Position numbers and translations under genes: made by a program. The notes beneath the pieces are model-generated. The model was not told the origin of the DNA and made no database searches. It saw only the letters and a list, made by a program, of their open reading frames with translations. From assembly GCF_048820935.1 (NCBI RefSeq), contig NZ_JBMERD010000001.1, positions 1 through 64,000 on the forward strand: a stretch of 64,000 bases of DNA, read 5' to 3'. Origin of the DNA: Algicoccus sp048820935. Its GTDB lineage: Bacteria > Pseudomonadota > Gammaproteobacteria > Burkholderiales > Burkholderiaceae_B. Shown here piece by piece: positions 35,250-43,555 of this stretch (positions within the stretch are counted from its first letter, which is position 1; every line of letters starts with the position of its first letter).

Positions 35250-35969
35250 TTAAGCGGTTGGCCACCGCGCACCGAGTTGTTCTGAAGCTCTTTGAGAAAT
35301 TTGGCGCACCATGGTTTCTAGCGAAGCAATGGCTTCTGGCGTAAATCGTTCTTTTGGACCAGATAGTGAAATTGCACCAATAAATTCGTTATTCACTCCA
35401 AATACAGCGCACGCAACGGCCGCACAATCTGGATCACGTTCTCCCATCGAAAGTTCAAACACATTCTCTAAGCTCGGTGCTGTGTTCCCACCCTGAAAAC
35501 GTCGAATCAATCTGCCAGCCGCGCCATGTACCAGTGGCAATAAGTCACCTACATTAATGCTGTCTAGCGTCGAGTGATTTGAGTCGATGCGCAATAGGCA
35601 CATACGTGTGTCTGTGTCGTTATAAACGTGAAATGAACTACTTTCACTGCCCATCGCTACGGCTTCTTCCAGAAGTGGCTGTAGCGTATCGGTGAGTTGG
35701 AAGGTGGTTTGGTAAGCACGTCCAAGCTTGTGCGCATAGGGGCCTAGTAGATAGCGACCATCATGACGTCGGATAACTAGAGAGGTTTTTTCTAGCGACG
35801 CAATTAAACGCAGTAGCGTACTTTTGTAGAGCCCTGTTTCACGAGAGAGATCTGCCAGACTGATGGGAACCTCTGAACTGGCAACGGCGTTCACAATCAG
35901 GAATGCGCGATCAACGGCGGCCACTCCGGTGTGATTGGATTTGTCATTGTTGGTGTCAGAAGTTGGCAT
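35250..35969 (-). CDS. IclR-family transcriptional regulator
   Basis: 239 residues. The N-terminal helix-turn-helix (residues 18-75: AFLIVNAVASSEVPISLADL, TGLYKSTLLRLIASLE) is followed by the IclR effector domain (YLLGPYAHKLG; ending GAISLSGPKERFTPE). It lies 57 bases after the HMG-CoA-lyase-like gene on the same strand, so it is probably expressed with the lyase and controls the divergent lyase and CoA-transferase arms. Confidence 0.93.
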   Translation of the reverse strand: MPTSDTNNDKSNHTGVAAVDRAFLIVNAVASSEVPISLADLSRETGLYKSTLLRLIASLEKTSLVIRRHDGRYLLGPYAHKLGRAYQTTFQLTDTLQPLLEEAVAMGSESSSFHVYNDTDTRMCLLRIDSNHSTLDSINVGDLLPLVHGAAGRLIRRFQGGNTAPSLENVFELSMGERDPDCAAVACAVFGVNNEFIGAISLSGPKERFTPEAIASLETMVRQISQRASEQLGARWPTA

Positions 35970-36026
35970 GTCAAATGAGGTATTGGGTTGTAGTCTGAGA
36001 TTTGGGAGTGAATTGTAGTCTGTCGA

Positions 36027-36998
36027 TTATGCGTTTTTTGCCTTGGCAATGTTTTCTCGGAGTATTGCCAGTGAGCCCCCTGTTTTGACGGATCCCGGGA
36101 GTGGATGACCGACGATCTCTTCGGCTAAGAGCGCCGATTCGATAATTTTATTCAAATCAATTCCGGTTTCAATGCCCATCTCATCGCACATAAAGACCAA
36201 ATCTTCTGTGCAAACGTTGCCGGCAGCGCCTTTGTGCGCGGCAAAGGGGCAGCCACCCAAACCACCCACACAGGCATCAAACAGGGCCACTCCCATTTCG
36301 AGACCAGCGTATGCATTGGCAATGCCCATGCCGCGAGTGTCGTGTAAGTGCAGACAGATATCCAACGTGGGAAATGCGTCTTGTACGGCTGAAACGACGC
36401 GTTTAATGGAGGCAGGAGTTGCCCATGCCATGGTGTCTGCGAGGGAAACGTGATTGGCTGACATATTGTGTTCGGCAAGTAGGTCAGTCATTTGGCGCAC
36501 AAACTTCACGACGGTTGATGGTGAAATATCACCCTCAAAATTGCACCCGAATGCAGCCATCAGACTTAGACGATGGATCGAAATTTCATGATCCTGATAG
36601 ATTTGGAGTAAGTCTCTGGCTGCTTGCAGGTTTTCTTGCGGGGTGCGTTTTTGGTTTTTTGCCAAAAATGCCGTTGATGCGCACAAAGACAAATAACCCT
36701 TAATGTCTAACTTTGAGTGGTTCAGGGCGCGACGCAAGCCTCGCTCATTAAGCCAAAGTGCGGTGTACTCAACGTCTGGAAATCGCGTAAATCCGTTCAC
36801 AACGTCATCGGCATCTGCCATGCCCGGTACATTCTTTGGTGGCACAAAAGAGACCGTTTGAATTTGTTGCAATCCCGTTTGCGACAGACTATCGATGAGT
36901 TCGATTTTGCGTTCTGTGGGGATATGATTTTTTTCAATTTGAAAACCCTCTCTTGGGCCTTCTTCATTGATGCGAATTTTTGAAGGTAACTGAGTCAT
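36027..36998 (-). CDS. Hydroxymethylglutaryl-CoA lyase-like enzyme
   Basis: 323 residues from the ATG at 36998, which has AGGTGA at the right distance; the longer frame from 37037 lacks one. DRE-TIM fold: the opening motif reads EEGPREGFQ where HMG-CoA lyases have GPRDGLQ, so the metal-binding Asp is replaced by Glu. HLHDTRGMG supplies the metal His pair, and the catalytic Cys loop GGLGGCPFAAHKGAAGN is intact. It should split a 3-hydroxy-3-methylacyl-CoA to acetyl-CoA and an oxoacid; the altered metal motif leaves the exact substrate open. It precedes the IclR gene and diverges from a class III CoA-transferase. Confidence 0.88.
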   Translation of the reverse strand: MTQLPSKIRINEEGPREGFQIEKNHIPTERKIELIDSLSQTGLQQIQTVSFVPPKNVPGMADADDVVNGFTRFPDVEYTALWLNERGLRRALNHSKLDIKGYLSLCASTAFLAKNQKRTPQENLQAARDLLQIYQDHEISIHRLSLMAAFGCNFEGDISPSTVVKFVRQMTDLLAEHNMSANHVSLADTMAWATPASIKRVVSAVQDAFPTLDICLHLHDTRGMGIANAYAGLEMGVALFDACVGGLGGCPFAAHKGAAGNVCTEDLVFMCDEMGIETGIDLNKIIESALLAEEIVGHPLPGSVKTGGSLAILRENIAKAKNA

Positions 36999-37058
36999 GT
37001 TTTCACCTAAACGTGGACGATTTAATGACTTGCTCAAGGCGTATTATGACGTAGGGAA

Positions 37059-37070
37059 TCTCTATAGAAA
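37059..37070. promoter_or_regulatory. Candidate IclR operator in the lyase/CoA-transferase gap
   Basis: TCTCTATAGAAA contains the 8-bp palindrome TCTATAGA and lies midway between the divergent lyase and CoA-transferase genes. It resembles the repeated TATAGAGAAT elements at 45.7 kb next to the second IclR-controlled set. The match is short. Confidence 0.35.
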
Positions 37071-37202
37071 CGTTTGAATTGACGTATTCTCGCTGTTAGT
37101 ATTTGTGAGAGTTTAAATTGAATCGACGGTCTAGCTTTTATGAAAACCTCCTCATCCAGATAACGTGATGGTTAGGTGATCTTTGTTGACAGGAAAGGTG
37201 TG

Positions 37203-38396
37203 ATGGCAAATTTGTTGAAAGGTATTCGAGTTTTAGACCTAACTAATGTGCTTGCAGGTCCATATGCGAGTTATCAGCTTGTGCAATTAGGCGCTCAAGT
37301 GATTAAAGTTGAACGCCCAGAAGAAGGTGATTTGGCTAGACAGCTTGGTCCCAGTGTAGAGCGCAATTTCAACAAAATGGGGGTGTCTTTTTTAGCCCAA
37401 AATGCCGGCAAACAATCAGTCACACTTAATCTGAAAGACAAGCAAGGCAGGGATGTGTTTCTGAAGCTTGTCCAACACGCAGACGTCGTTATTGAAAACT
37501 TTCGTCCGGGCGTGATGGATCGTTTGGGACTCAGTTATGCCGAGTTGAGTGAAGCGAATCCCGGCATTATTGTGTGCTCGATTTCAGGGTTTGGCCAAGA
37601 TGGACCGATGGCAGACTCGCAGGCCTATGACCAAATTGTGCAGGGTTTGGCGGGCGTGATGAGTGTGACAGGCGAAGAGGATTCGATGTTTCGTGTTGGT
37701 TATCCGGTCTGTGACACGATTGGCGGTTTGACTGCCGCATTTGCGATTAGTGCAGCATTGGTTCAGCGTTCGCGCAATGGGCGTGGTGAACACATTGATG
37801 TGTCTATGCTGGAATCAACACTATCGACCATGGGATGGGTGGTTTCCAATTGGCTCATTGCCCAGATGGAACCCCAACGTTGGGGAAATCAAAACATGAC
37901 CGCCGCACCTTCAGGCGCGTTTCGTACCAAAGAAGGCATGCTCAATATCGCAGCGAACCAGCAAGCGCAGTTTGAACGCTTAGCCGCGCTTTTAGAGCGC
38001 ACAGAGTGGTTAACTGATGAACGTTTTAAAACGCGCGAAGATCGTAAGAAAAATCGACACGAACTCACTGTCGAGCTTGAGAAAGTTCTGAGTGAAAAAA
38101 CTGCCGCACAGTGGGTTGTGCTGATGAGAGAACAACACATTCCAGTGGGTGAAGTGTTATCCGTACCCGAAATACTGGCTCACGAACAAATCCAAGCTCG
38201 CGGTTTTATCAAAACCGTCAAAGGTCCCGATGATGAATCTTTGAATTTAGTCAGAAGCGGTTTTCGTTTGCATTCAGAAGATCCAGCCCCTCAGAGCTAT
38301 CCGCCACGTCTTGGTGAACATACAACATCGATCCTGTCAGAGCTTGGGTATTCAGAAACTGAAATTGAACAACTTAAAAATTCAGGCATTATTTAA
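37203..38396 (+). CDS. Class III (CaiB/BaiF) CoA-transferase
   Basis: 397 residues from the ATG at 37203 with AGGAAAGG before it. Family motifs: GIRVLDLTNVLAGPYASYQL, GAQVIKVERPEEGDLAR, NAGKQSVTLNLK, the loop SQAYDQIVQGLAGVMSVTG carrying the catalytic Asp, and HIDVSMLES. It transfers CoA from a donor such as succinyl-CoA to a carboxylic acid without a ping-pong free intermediate. Followed after 17 bases by the citryl-CoA-lyase-like gene, so it probably makes that enzyme's CoA-ester substrate. Confidence 0.93.
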   Translation: MANLLKGIRVLDLTNVLAGPYASYQLVQLGAQVIKVERPEEGDLARQLGPSVERNFNKMGVSFLAQNAGKQSVTLNLKDKQGRDVFLKLVQHADVVIENFRPGVMDRLGLSYAELSEANPGIIVCSISGFGQDGPMADSQAYDQIVQGLAGVMSVTGEEDSMFRVGYPVCDTIGGLTAAFAISAALVQRSRNGRGEHIDVSMLESTLSTMGWVVSNWLIAQMEPQRWGNQNMTAAPSGAFRTKEGMLNIAANQQAQFERLAALLERTEWLTDERFKTREDRKKNRHELTVELEKVLSEKTAAQWVVLMREQHIPVGEVLSVPEILAHEQIQARGFIKTVKGPDDESLNLVRSGFRLHSEDPAPQSYPPRLGEHTTSILSELGYSETEIEQLKNSGII

Positions 38397-38413
38397 GAAA
38401 AAAGGGGAAGGCA

Positions 38414-39247
38414 ATGCAGCAGCATTCAGATCGTCAATTGGCCGAAGATTGGTGGAGAACTCGCATCATTCGGATGCAACCCGATCAAATTGAGTTTCAT
38501 GGGCATCCGATTGAGTCGCTGATTGGACAGCTTAGCTTTACTGGCATGATTTGGCTCATGTTGCGGGGTGAGCAACCGACAGCGGTGCAAGAGGCGCTTT
38601 TGAGTGCCGCATTGATGGCGGGGGTCGATCACGGACCACAAGCACCCAGTATCGCCATTGCGCGCATGGCTATCACTTGTGGTGTGGGTATCAATAACGC
38701 AATGGCGAGTGCTGCCAACGTTTTAGGCGATGTGCATGGTGGGGCTGGCGAACAATGCCTAGAGTTCTATGACTCGATTCAGGCGTCGCTTGCAGAATCT
38801 GGGAACCTCAACGAATCAATTGATCAACAGTTGCAGCAATTTTTTGCGAGTGGGAAGAAGTTTGTACCCGGATTTGGACATCGTTTTCATCGTCAAGACC
38901 CACGAGTCAAACCCTTGATGTCACTTTTAGATGAAGCTGAAGCAACTGGAGAAGTGAAGTTGGGTTATGCCGCCATCGCGCGTGGCGTTCAAGAAGCGTT
39001 AACAGCGCAGAAAAAAAGACCGATTACGATGAACGTGGATGGTGCGACCGCAGCCATTTATGGTGCGTTGGGGTTCGAACCCGCGTTGTGTCGAGGTTTA
39101 TTTGTGCTGTCACGATCGGTAGGGATTTTGGCGCACGCCAACGAGCAGCGATTACAAGGTGAGCGCAACAAAGGACCTATACCCAAAGGCTGGCTGTGGA
39201 CCTATGACGGAAAACCAAGCCAACGCAATGAAGACTCAAGTGATTGA
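38414..39247 (+). CDS. Citryl-CoA lyase-like protein (citrate synthase C-S domain)
   Basis: 277 residues, much shorter than citrate synthase (about 430), with all three catalytic residues: His in AGVDHGPQAPS, His in PGFGHRFHRQDPR, and Asp in MNVDGATAAIYGALGF. Stand-alone proteins of this size are annotated as citryl-CoA lyases, which split (S)-citryl-CoA or related tertiary hydroxyacyl-CoA esters to acetyl-CoA and a 2-oxoacid. With the upstream CoA-transferase and downstream Bug it suggests uptake, CoA activation and cleavage of a citrate-like acid. Confidence 0.85.
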   Translation: MQQHSDRQLAEDWWRTRIIRMQPDQIEFHGHPIESLIGQLSFTGMIWLMLRGEQPTAVQEALLSAALMAGVDHGPQAPSIAIARMAITCGVGINNAMASAANVLGDVHGGAGEQCLEFYDSIQASLAESGNLNESIDQQLQQFFASGKKFVPGFGHRFHRQDPRVKPLMSLLDEAEATGEVKLGYAAIARGVQEALTAQKKRPITMNVDGATAAIYGALGFEPALCRGLFVLSRSVGILAHANEQRLQGERNKGPIPKGWLWTYDGKPSQRNEDSSD

Positions 39248-39349
39248 TTTTTTAATTGATACTTTTAATTGATGTTTCTAATTAATTCTTTCGATTAATT
39301 CTTTTGTTTTTTGAAACACAAGGAGGTTGTGCGGCAAAGAGGGGGGATG

Positions 39350-39369
39350 CCAGATTGAAAGTCTGGCGT
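39350..39369 (+). terminator. Small stem-loop before the Bug gene
   Basis: GCCAGA and TCTGGC pair around a short loop in the 249-base gap after the lyase gene; GTTTGATTC follows. The gap before it is A/T-rich with repeated TTTTAATTGAT and ATTAATTCTTT. Weak evidence for termination. Confidence 0.3.
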
Positions 39370-39496
39370 TTGATTCAAAAAAATTAGTTCAATTCATCTC
39401 ACGTCGGCGCATTAGTTTGGATTCTAAAAACATTGAATGATTCATTGAAGGGAGTCCAGATGTAGTTCGCAAACTGTGTGGGACATGGAGGCAATG

Positions 39497-40465
39497 ATGA
39501 AACAAATATTGATTCGTTCAATGATTGCGGGTGCTTTTGGCCTTGTGCTATCGACCGCTTCAGCTGCAGGTTTTCCGGAAAGAGCCATCACAGTGGTGGT
39601 ACCCTACCCACCGGGTGGCGGCACAGATATTACCGGGCGTCTAATTGCTGATGAATTAGCCCGTCAAGAAGGTTGGACAACGGTTGTGGACAATAAAGCG
39701 GGTGCAGCCGGCAGTGTCGGTCTGGGCCATTTGTCACGCCAAAAAGCCGATGGTTATACGATTGGGATTGGCCAGACATCGAACTTGACCATTAATCCTA
39801 ATTTAAATAAGGATTTGCAATACGACCCTCTGAAGGATTTCACGACCATTAGCCTGATCAACGAGCAACCCATGGTGGTTGTGGTGGCGCCTGATTCGAA
39901 ATTTAAAGATTTCAAAATGTTGCTCGAAGAAGCCAAGAAACCTGACGTGCTCCTGAATATGGGGACACCTGGGGTGGGTACAGCATCACATCTTTCCATG
40001 GAGTATTTGGCTCAGTTGTCTGGTGCAAACTTTAGCCATGTGCCATATCGTGGTGCGGCAGCGGCTTTAACAGAAATCTTGGGTGGTCACATTGATTTTG
40101 CAGTGGCCAGCTTGCCAAGTTTTTTATCACATATTAAAAGTGGTGCGGTCCGGCCTTTGGTTGTAACAACTGCGCAACGTGCTCCTTCGATGCCTGATGT
40201 GCCAACAGTCTCAGAATCTGGCTATGACGGCTTTAGTACCAGTGACTGGAAAGCTGTTGTTGCACCGGCAGGCTTACCTGCTGAGCAGTTAGAGATTCTG
40301 AACGCTGCGATTGCAAAAGCACTTCAAAACCCAAGCTTGGTCGAAGCTTTTGAAAAAGAAGGTTCACAAGTGGTCGGTGGTGGACCTGAGAAATTCAACA
40401 AGCTGTTGAATGAAGAAAGCAAGCGCTGGGGGGATGTAATTGAGAAAGCCAATATCGGCCGCTAA
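39497..40465 (+). CDS. Bug-family substrate-binding protein
   Basis: 322 residues from the ATG at 39497, chosen because GGAGG ends five bases upstream; ATGs at 39485 and 39494 are alternatives. A signal peptide (IAGAFGLVLSTASAAG) is followed by ITVVVPYPPGGGTDITGR, VVDNKAGAAGSVGLG, HVPYRGAAAALTEILGG and VSESGYDGFSTSDWKAVVAP. It probably captures the hydroxy-di- or tricarboxylate handled by the neighbouring CoA-transferase and lyases. Separated from them by 249 bases, so it may have its own promoter. Confidence 0.94.
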   Translation: MKQILIRSMIAGAFGLVLSTASAAGFPERAITVVVPYPPGGGTDITGRLIADELARQEGWTTVVDNKAGAAGSVGLGHLSRQKADGYTIGIGQTSNLTINPNLNKDLQYDPLKDFTTISLINEQPMVVVVAPDSKFKDFKMLLEEAKKPDVLLNMGTPGVGTASHLSMEYLAQLSGANFSHVPYRGAAAALTEILGGHIDFAVASLPSFLSHIKSGAVRPLVVTTAQRAPSMPDVPTVSESGYDGFSTSDWKAVVAPAGLPAEQLEILNAAIAKALQNPSLVEAFEKEGSQVVGGGPEKFNKLLNEESKRWGDVIEKANIGR

Positions 40466-40466
40466 C

Positions 40467-40513
40467 ATCAACTAGGGGCAATCATCAACTAGGGGCAATC
40501 ACGCGATTGCCCC
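40467..40513 (+). terminator. Hairpin with tandemly duplicated 5' arm
   Basis: GGGGCAATC-ACGC-GATTGCCCC at 40492-40513, preceded by an exact 17-bp duplication that gives a second possible 5' arm (40475-40483). Two bases after the Bug stop. Confidence 0.5.
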
Positions 40514-40793
40514 AGAAAAACCAAAACAAATCATTCACCTTAAAAACCACTCTCTGATAACCATTCCCTGCTTCCTTCAAGCATTTTGAATGTCACGCCC
40601 TTTGAAGATCACGTTTTTTAAGTGTTACGCATTTTAGGTGTAACAGGGGAGTGGTTTTGATTTGTTATTTTGCACGCCTGAAATGAACCAGATGTAGTCC
40701 TGACTTTTCGCAACAGTCAGATGAACTATGGTCAAAGCCAGGTACAGATCGTGTAAAACTGTATCATAAACGCTAAGTTAAGCTCTACAATTG

Positions 40794-40807
40794 ACTCTAA
40801 ATAGAGT
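40794..40807. promoter_or_regulatory. Palindrome upstream of the antitoxin gene
   Basis: ACTCTA-AA-TAGAGT, a perfect 6-bp-arm palindrome directly before the AAGGAG of the antitoxin. Antitoxins of the Phd/YefM type bind such sites to repress their own operon. Confidence 0.45.
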
Positions 40808-40823
40808 TCAAAGGAGTGCGATC

Positions 40824-41075
40824 ATGGATGTCATCTATGCCGATTTTTCCATCAGCATGTCCGAGTTTAAGAAGAACCCAGCACAGGTTTTGCGCACAGC
40901 AGGTGAAAAACCAGTCGCCGTGCTCAACCATAATCGGCCTGCCTTTTATATGGTGCCACCTAAGTTGTTTGAAAGGCTGCTCGAAGAGCTGGCTGATCGG
41001 GATCTAGTGTCCATAGCACGCCAACGTCTGGCACTAAAAGACGCGGCTGTCGAGGTGGATATTGAGAAAATTTGA
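40824..41075 (+). CDS. Antitoxin, Phd/YefM (StbD/RelB-like)
   Basis: 83 residues from the ATG at 40824 with AAGGAG upstream. The N-terminal half is a Phd/YefM fold: DFSISMSEFKKNPAQVLRTA then EKPVAVLNHNRPAFYMVPP. The C-terminal part, ending AVEVDIEKI, would wrap the toxin. It is complete, but the adjoining toxin gene is only a fragment, so this appears to be an orphan antitoxin. Confidence 0.85.
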   Translation: MDVIYADFSISMSEFKKNPAQVLRTAGEKPVAVLNHNRPAFYMVPPKLFERLLEELADRDLVSIARQRLALKDAAVEVDIEKI

Positions 41076-41250
41076 GCTCGACGAGGATGCGCGATATCGC
41101 CTGATGTACCGTACAGACGGTGTGCTGACCGTGTTGGTGCTGGCGATTGATAAGCGCGAAGATTTGGTCGCGTATCGCTCAACCATCGAACGGTTGCTGA
41201 CGGTGCCCGGGTTGGTTTTTGTTGAGAGCAATAAGTGTCTGTTGCTTTGA
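41062..41250 (+). pseudogene. RelE/StbE toxin remnant, N-terminus missing
   Basis: The frame overlaps the antitoxin end and contains only the C-terminal half of a RelE-type mRNA interferase: ARYRLMYRTDG (family YRLxYRV), LTVLVLAIDKREDLVAY (family VxVxAxGKRE). About 50 N-terminal residues, including the first strand and helices, are missing, and the frame ends with an unrelated tail. It can be read from a TTG but is unlikely to make an active toxin. Confidence 0.7.
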
Positions 41251-41624
41251 AAAAGAGAGTAGCTAATTAACATGAACAGAGAGTGCTCGTCTTTTACCTC
41301 AAGGTATGGCGTATTTGTGTCTGTGAATACGGTACAGTACAGCAGCTCATGCTGGGGCAGATTCAGTTTGTGAAAGTCTAAATCCGGCTCAACACTATCC
41401 AATGTTGGGAAACCGGACACAGGATGGCGAGTCTCAAGTTGACTCGATTACGGCACATAAGACGCTGTTGACAGCACACGTATTCATGCCGCTGAGGGAA
41501 GCAAATTGGCTGCATGCAACGAAAATAAAAACAATTTAAACTGAGTGAAAATATCCGATTTTATCGGCTCATCACATTGTGTCAGTCTGAAAAGGCTGTT
41601 TAACTTTAGGAATCAAATAATCCC
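41251..41624. other. Gene-less stretch with a structured hairpin
   Basis: No convincing coding frame. A stem at 41383-41417 pairs TCCGG with CCGGA and, inside it, CTCAACA with TGTTGGG around an 8-base loop, with a three-base bulge; a second small hairpin (CAGCA/TGCTG) lies just upstream. The rest looks like decayed sequence between a toxin fragment and a shortened peptidase gene. Confidence 0.5.
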
Positions 41625-42293
41625 ATGGCCATCAAGAGAGAGGTCGAAGTGGTCGTACCAGATGATTTCAGTGAGACTGCCTTACGGGTGGCTTTTATTG
41701 CTCGCATACCTTGGATCAAGACTCAACAGGCGGAATTGCGTCAGCAGGAACGTCAAACTACCCGACATTGGATCAGTGGTGAAACGCATTATTTGTGGGG
41801 ACGCGCCTGGCGTTTAGAGGTGATTGAGCATAAGGATACTCATACGGTACGTAAGGGTAAGAGTTGGCGATTACAGCTCTGCGTGAAGCCCGGTACCAGC
41901 ATGGAAAACCGCGGCAAGTTACTGGATTCCTATTATCGAAATCAGTTGCAGGAAGAAATCCCTCGCTTGCGTGGACATTGGGAACAACGTATGGGTGTGC
42001 AACTGGCTGATTGTCGTATTAAAAAAATGCGGACGAAATGGGGCAGTTGCAATATTGACGCTGCTCGCGTCTGGCTTAATCTCGAGTTGGCAAAGAAGCC
42101 TTACGAATGCTTGGAGTACGTGTTTGTACACGAGCTAGTTCATTTATTGGAACGCAATCACAATGCACGCTTTATTGCTTATATGGATCAATTTATGCCT
42201 GACTGGAGACAACGACGAGCGTTGTTAAACCGATTGCCAATGGCTGAGTTGGTAGAGCAGGGCAAAGAATTCAATAGTAAGGACGCTCAATAG
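41625..42293 (+). CDS. YgjP/SprT-like zinc metallopeptidase (DUF45), probably N-terminally shortened
   Basis: 222 residues. The zinc site is complete: HELVH in YVFVHELVHLLERNHNARF with the third His downstream, and KMRTKWGSCNIDAARVWLN is the DUF45 signature before it. Full-length relatives usually have another 25-30 residues that form the first strands and read approximately VRKDIKNLHLGVYP; here the protein starts inside that domain (MAIKREVEVVVPDD). Genes of this family often sit beside type I restriction genes, but none is in the window. No good ribosome binding site is seen. Confidence 0.75.
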   Translation: MAIKREVEVVVPDDFSETALRVAFIARIPWIKTQQAELRQQERQTTRHWISGETHYLWGRAWRLEVIEHKDTHTVRKGKSWRLQLCVKPGTSMENRGKLLDSYYRNQLQEEIPRLRGHWEQRMGVQLADCRIKKMRTKWGSCNIDAARVWLNLELAKKPYECLEYVFVHELVHLLERNHNARFIAYMDQFMPDWRQRRALLNRLPMAELVEQGKEFNSKDAQ

Positions 42294-42564
42294 ATTCGTT
42301 TGTGTAATGCCCACGCTTCGTATGCGTGCGGGAATCTCATATGACCGAATCGGTGGTCGAATGGAACATCAAGTGAAGATGCTGGCCAAACGTATGTTGC
42401 GCTAAAGGATGATCCAGTCGAGGTTGATTGATGCAGAGATTGAGGAATTGTACCTGTAGACGTACCACTACAGTCCCATTGTGGCGGTGCGTCTACCAGC
42501 AATCTGCTACTCTAAATTGCAGGAAAATCTGGACCATATGCGTAAATTGGGCAATATTCGATTC
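42294..42564 (+). other. Decayed coding trace downstream of the peptidase
   Basis: One frame reads MEHQVKMLAKRMLR-stop-RMIQSRLIDAEIEELYL-stop and then about 35 further residues before the IclR stop region. The protein-like composition interrupted by two stops suggests a degraded gene, which I cannot name. Otherwise nothing recognisable. Confidence 0.35.
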
Positions 42565-43365
42565 TTAATGTTTGATTGTGCGAATGTCTTTAATGATCCC
42601 GCCAGACAATGCTGTGGTAGCTTCCTGGCATCGATCTCTTAAGTCTTCTCCGAGTGTTTGTAGAGAGTTTTCAGAAAACTGTGACATAAAGCCTACCGCA
42701 CTTAATGCCATGATGGGTTCTGCTTGGCTGTTAAGAATGGGCGATGAGACAGTGACAACGCCTTTTACATAATTCCCGTGGTCATACGCAAAACCGCGTT
42801 CTTTAGCGTCTTGTGTTTCTTGTAGATAGGTTTCGAAACTGGGGCCGTCTTCCCAGCGCAGTTCACTGATTTTGCGTCTGAGTTCTTGGTGCGATAAGTT
42901 CGAATGCGCTGCCATACATCGACCTAAAGCTGCGATGTACATCGGTAGACGCTGGCCAATGCTCATATGGATGCGCATCGGCGAACCACTGTCGGCCAAA
43001 TCGACTAAAACCACGCGATCAGCACTACTGCGTTGCCATAAGGTAATGGTCGTATTATGTCTTTCGGCCAATTCCAATAAATGTGGGCGCATAAGACGTA
43101 CATAAGATGCTTTCTCTAGAGATCCTTTAGAGAGCTCTACTAGACCCAGGCCCATGGAATAAGTCTTTGTAGACTCATCAAACGTGATGAGCTTTTCATG
43201 GACAAGTGTTTTGAGAAGATTAAAACAGGTACTGGAATTTAAATTTAGTTCTTTAGCGATGCGGGTTACACCGAGAGGAGTGGGTGCACCGGCCAAGTAG
43301 CGCAATATTTTAATACCAGAGCTTAACGCTCCAACTAATTTTTCTGATGTGGGGTGATTCGACAT
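42565..43365 (-). CDS. IclR-family transcriptional regulator
   Basis: 266 residues from the ATG at 43365; the open frame goes on to 43443 but family similarity starts after MSNHPTSEKLVGALSSG. Helix-turn-helix in residues 15-75 (GVTRIAKELNLNSSTCFNLL), effector domain from YSMGLGLVELSKGS to IMALSAVGF. It lies 190 bases after the acyl-CoA synthetase gene on the same strand and probably controls the divergent gene sets on both sides of 45.7 kb. Confidence 0.92.
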   Translation of the reverse strand: MSNHPTSEKLVGALSSGIKILRYLAGAPTPLGVTRIAKELNLNSSTCFNLLKTLVHEKLITFDESTKTYSMGLGLVELSKGSLEKASYVRLMRPHLLELAERHNTTITLWQRSSADRVVLVDLADSGSPMRIHMSIGQRLPMYIAALGRCMAAHSNLSHQELRRKISELRWEDGPSFETYLQETQDAKERGFAYDHGNYVKGVVTVSSPILNSQAEPIMALSAVGFMSQFSENSLQTLGEDLRDRCQEATTALSGGIIKDIRTIKH

Positions 43366-43555
43366 AAATAAACTTTTGATGATCCCGATAAGCTGTTGTG
43401 CTACACGCATGTAAATTACTCCATGCGTGTGTTTCACAACCACTGATTCTGGCTATTGTATGTCTGAACAGAGAACTGGTACCAGACAGTCCCATTGAAT
43501 GAAGGAACTCGCTGTCCTTTTCAGATTTTTGGGACTATGTTTTGGGATGCAACAA

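Larger units (their letters stand above)
40466..40823. other. Gene-less stretch with duplicated hairpin arm
   Basis: No coding frame of interest. The 17-base unit ATCAACTAGGGGCAATC is present twice head to tail (40467-40483, 40484-40500). The second copy provides the arm GGGGCAATC of a perfect 9-bp hairpin with GATTGCCCC (40492-40513), so either copy could pair; it is likely the Bug terminator, although AGAAAAA rather than a T-run follows. The rest holds the promoter region of the antitoxin gene. Confidence 0.6.

Noticed and set aside
43488..43536. AGTCCCA/TGGGACT inverted repeat between the IclR and synthetase genes
   Set aside because: Arms of only 7 bp with a loop of 35 bases; too easily found by chance.
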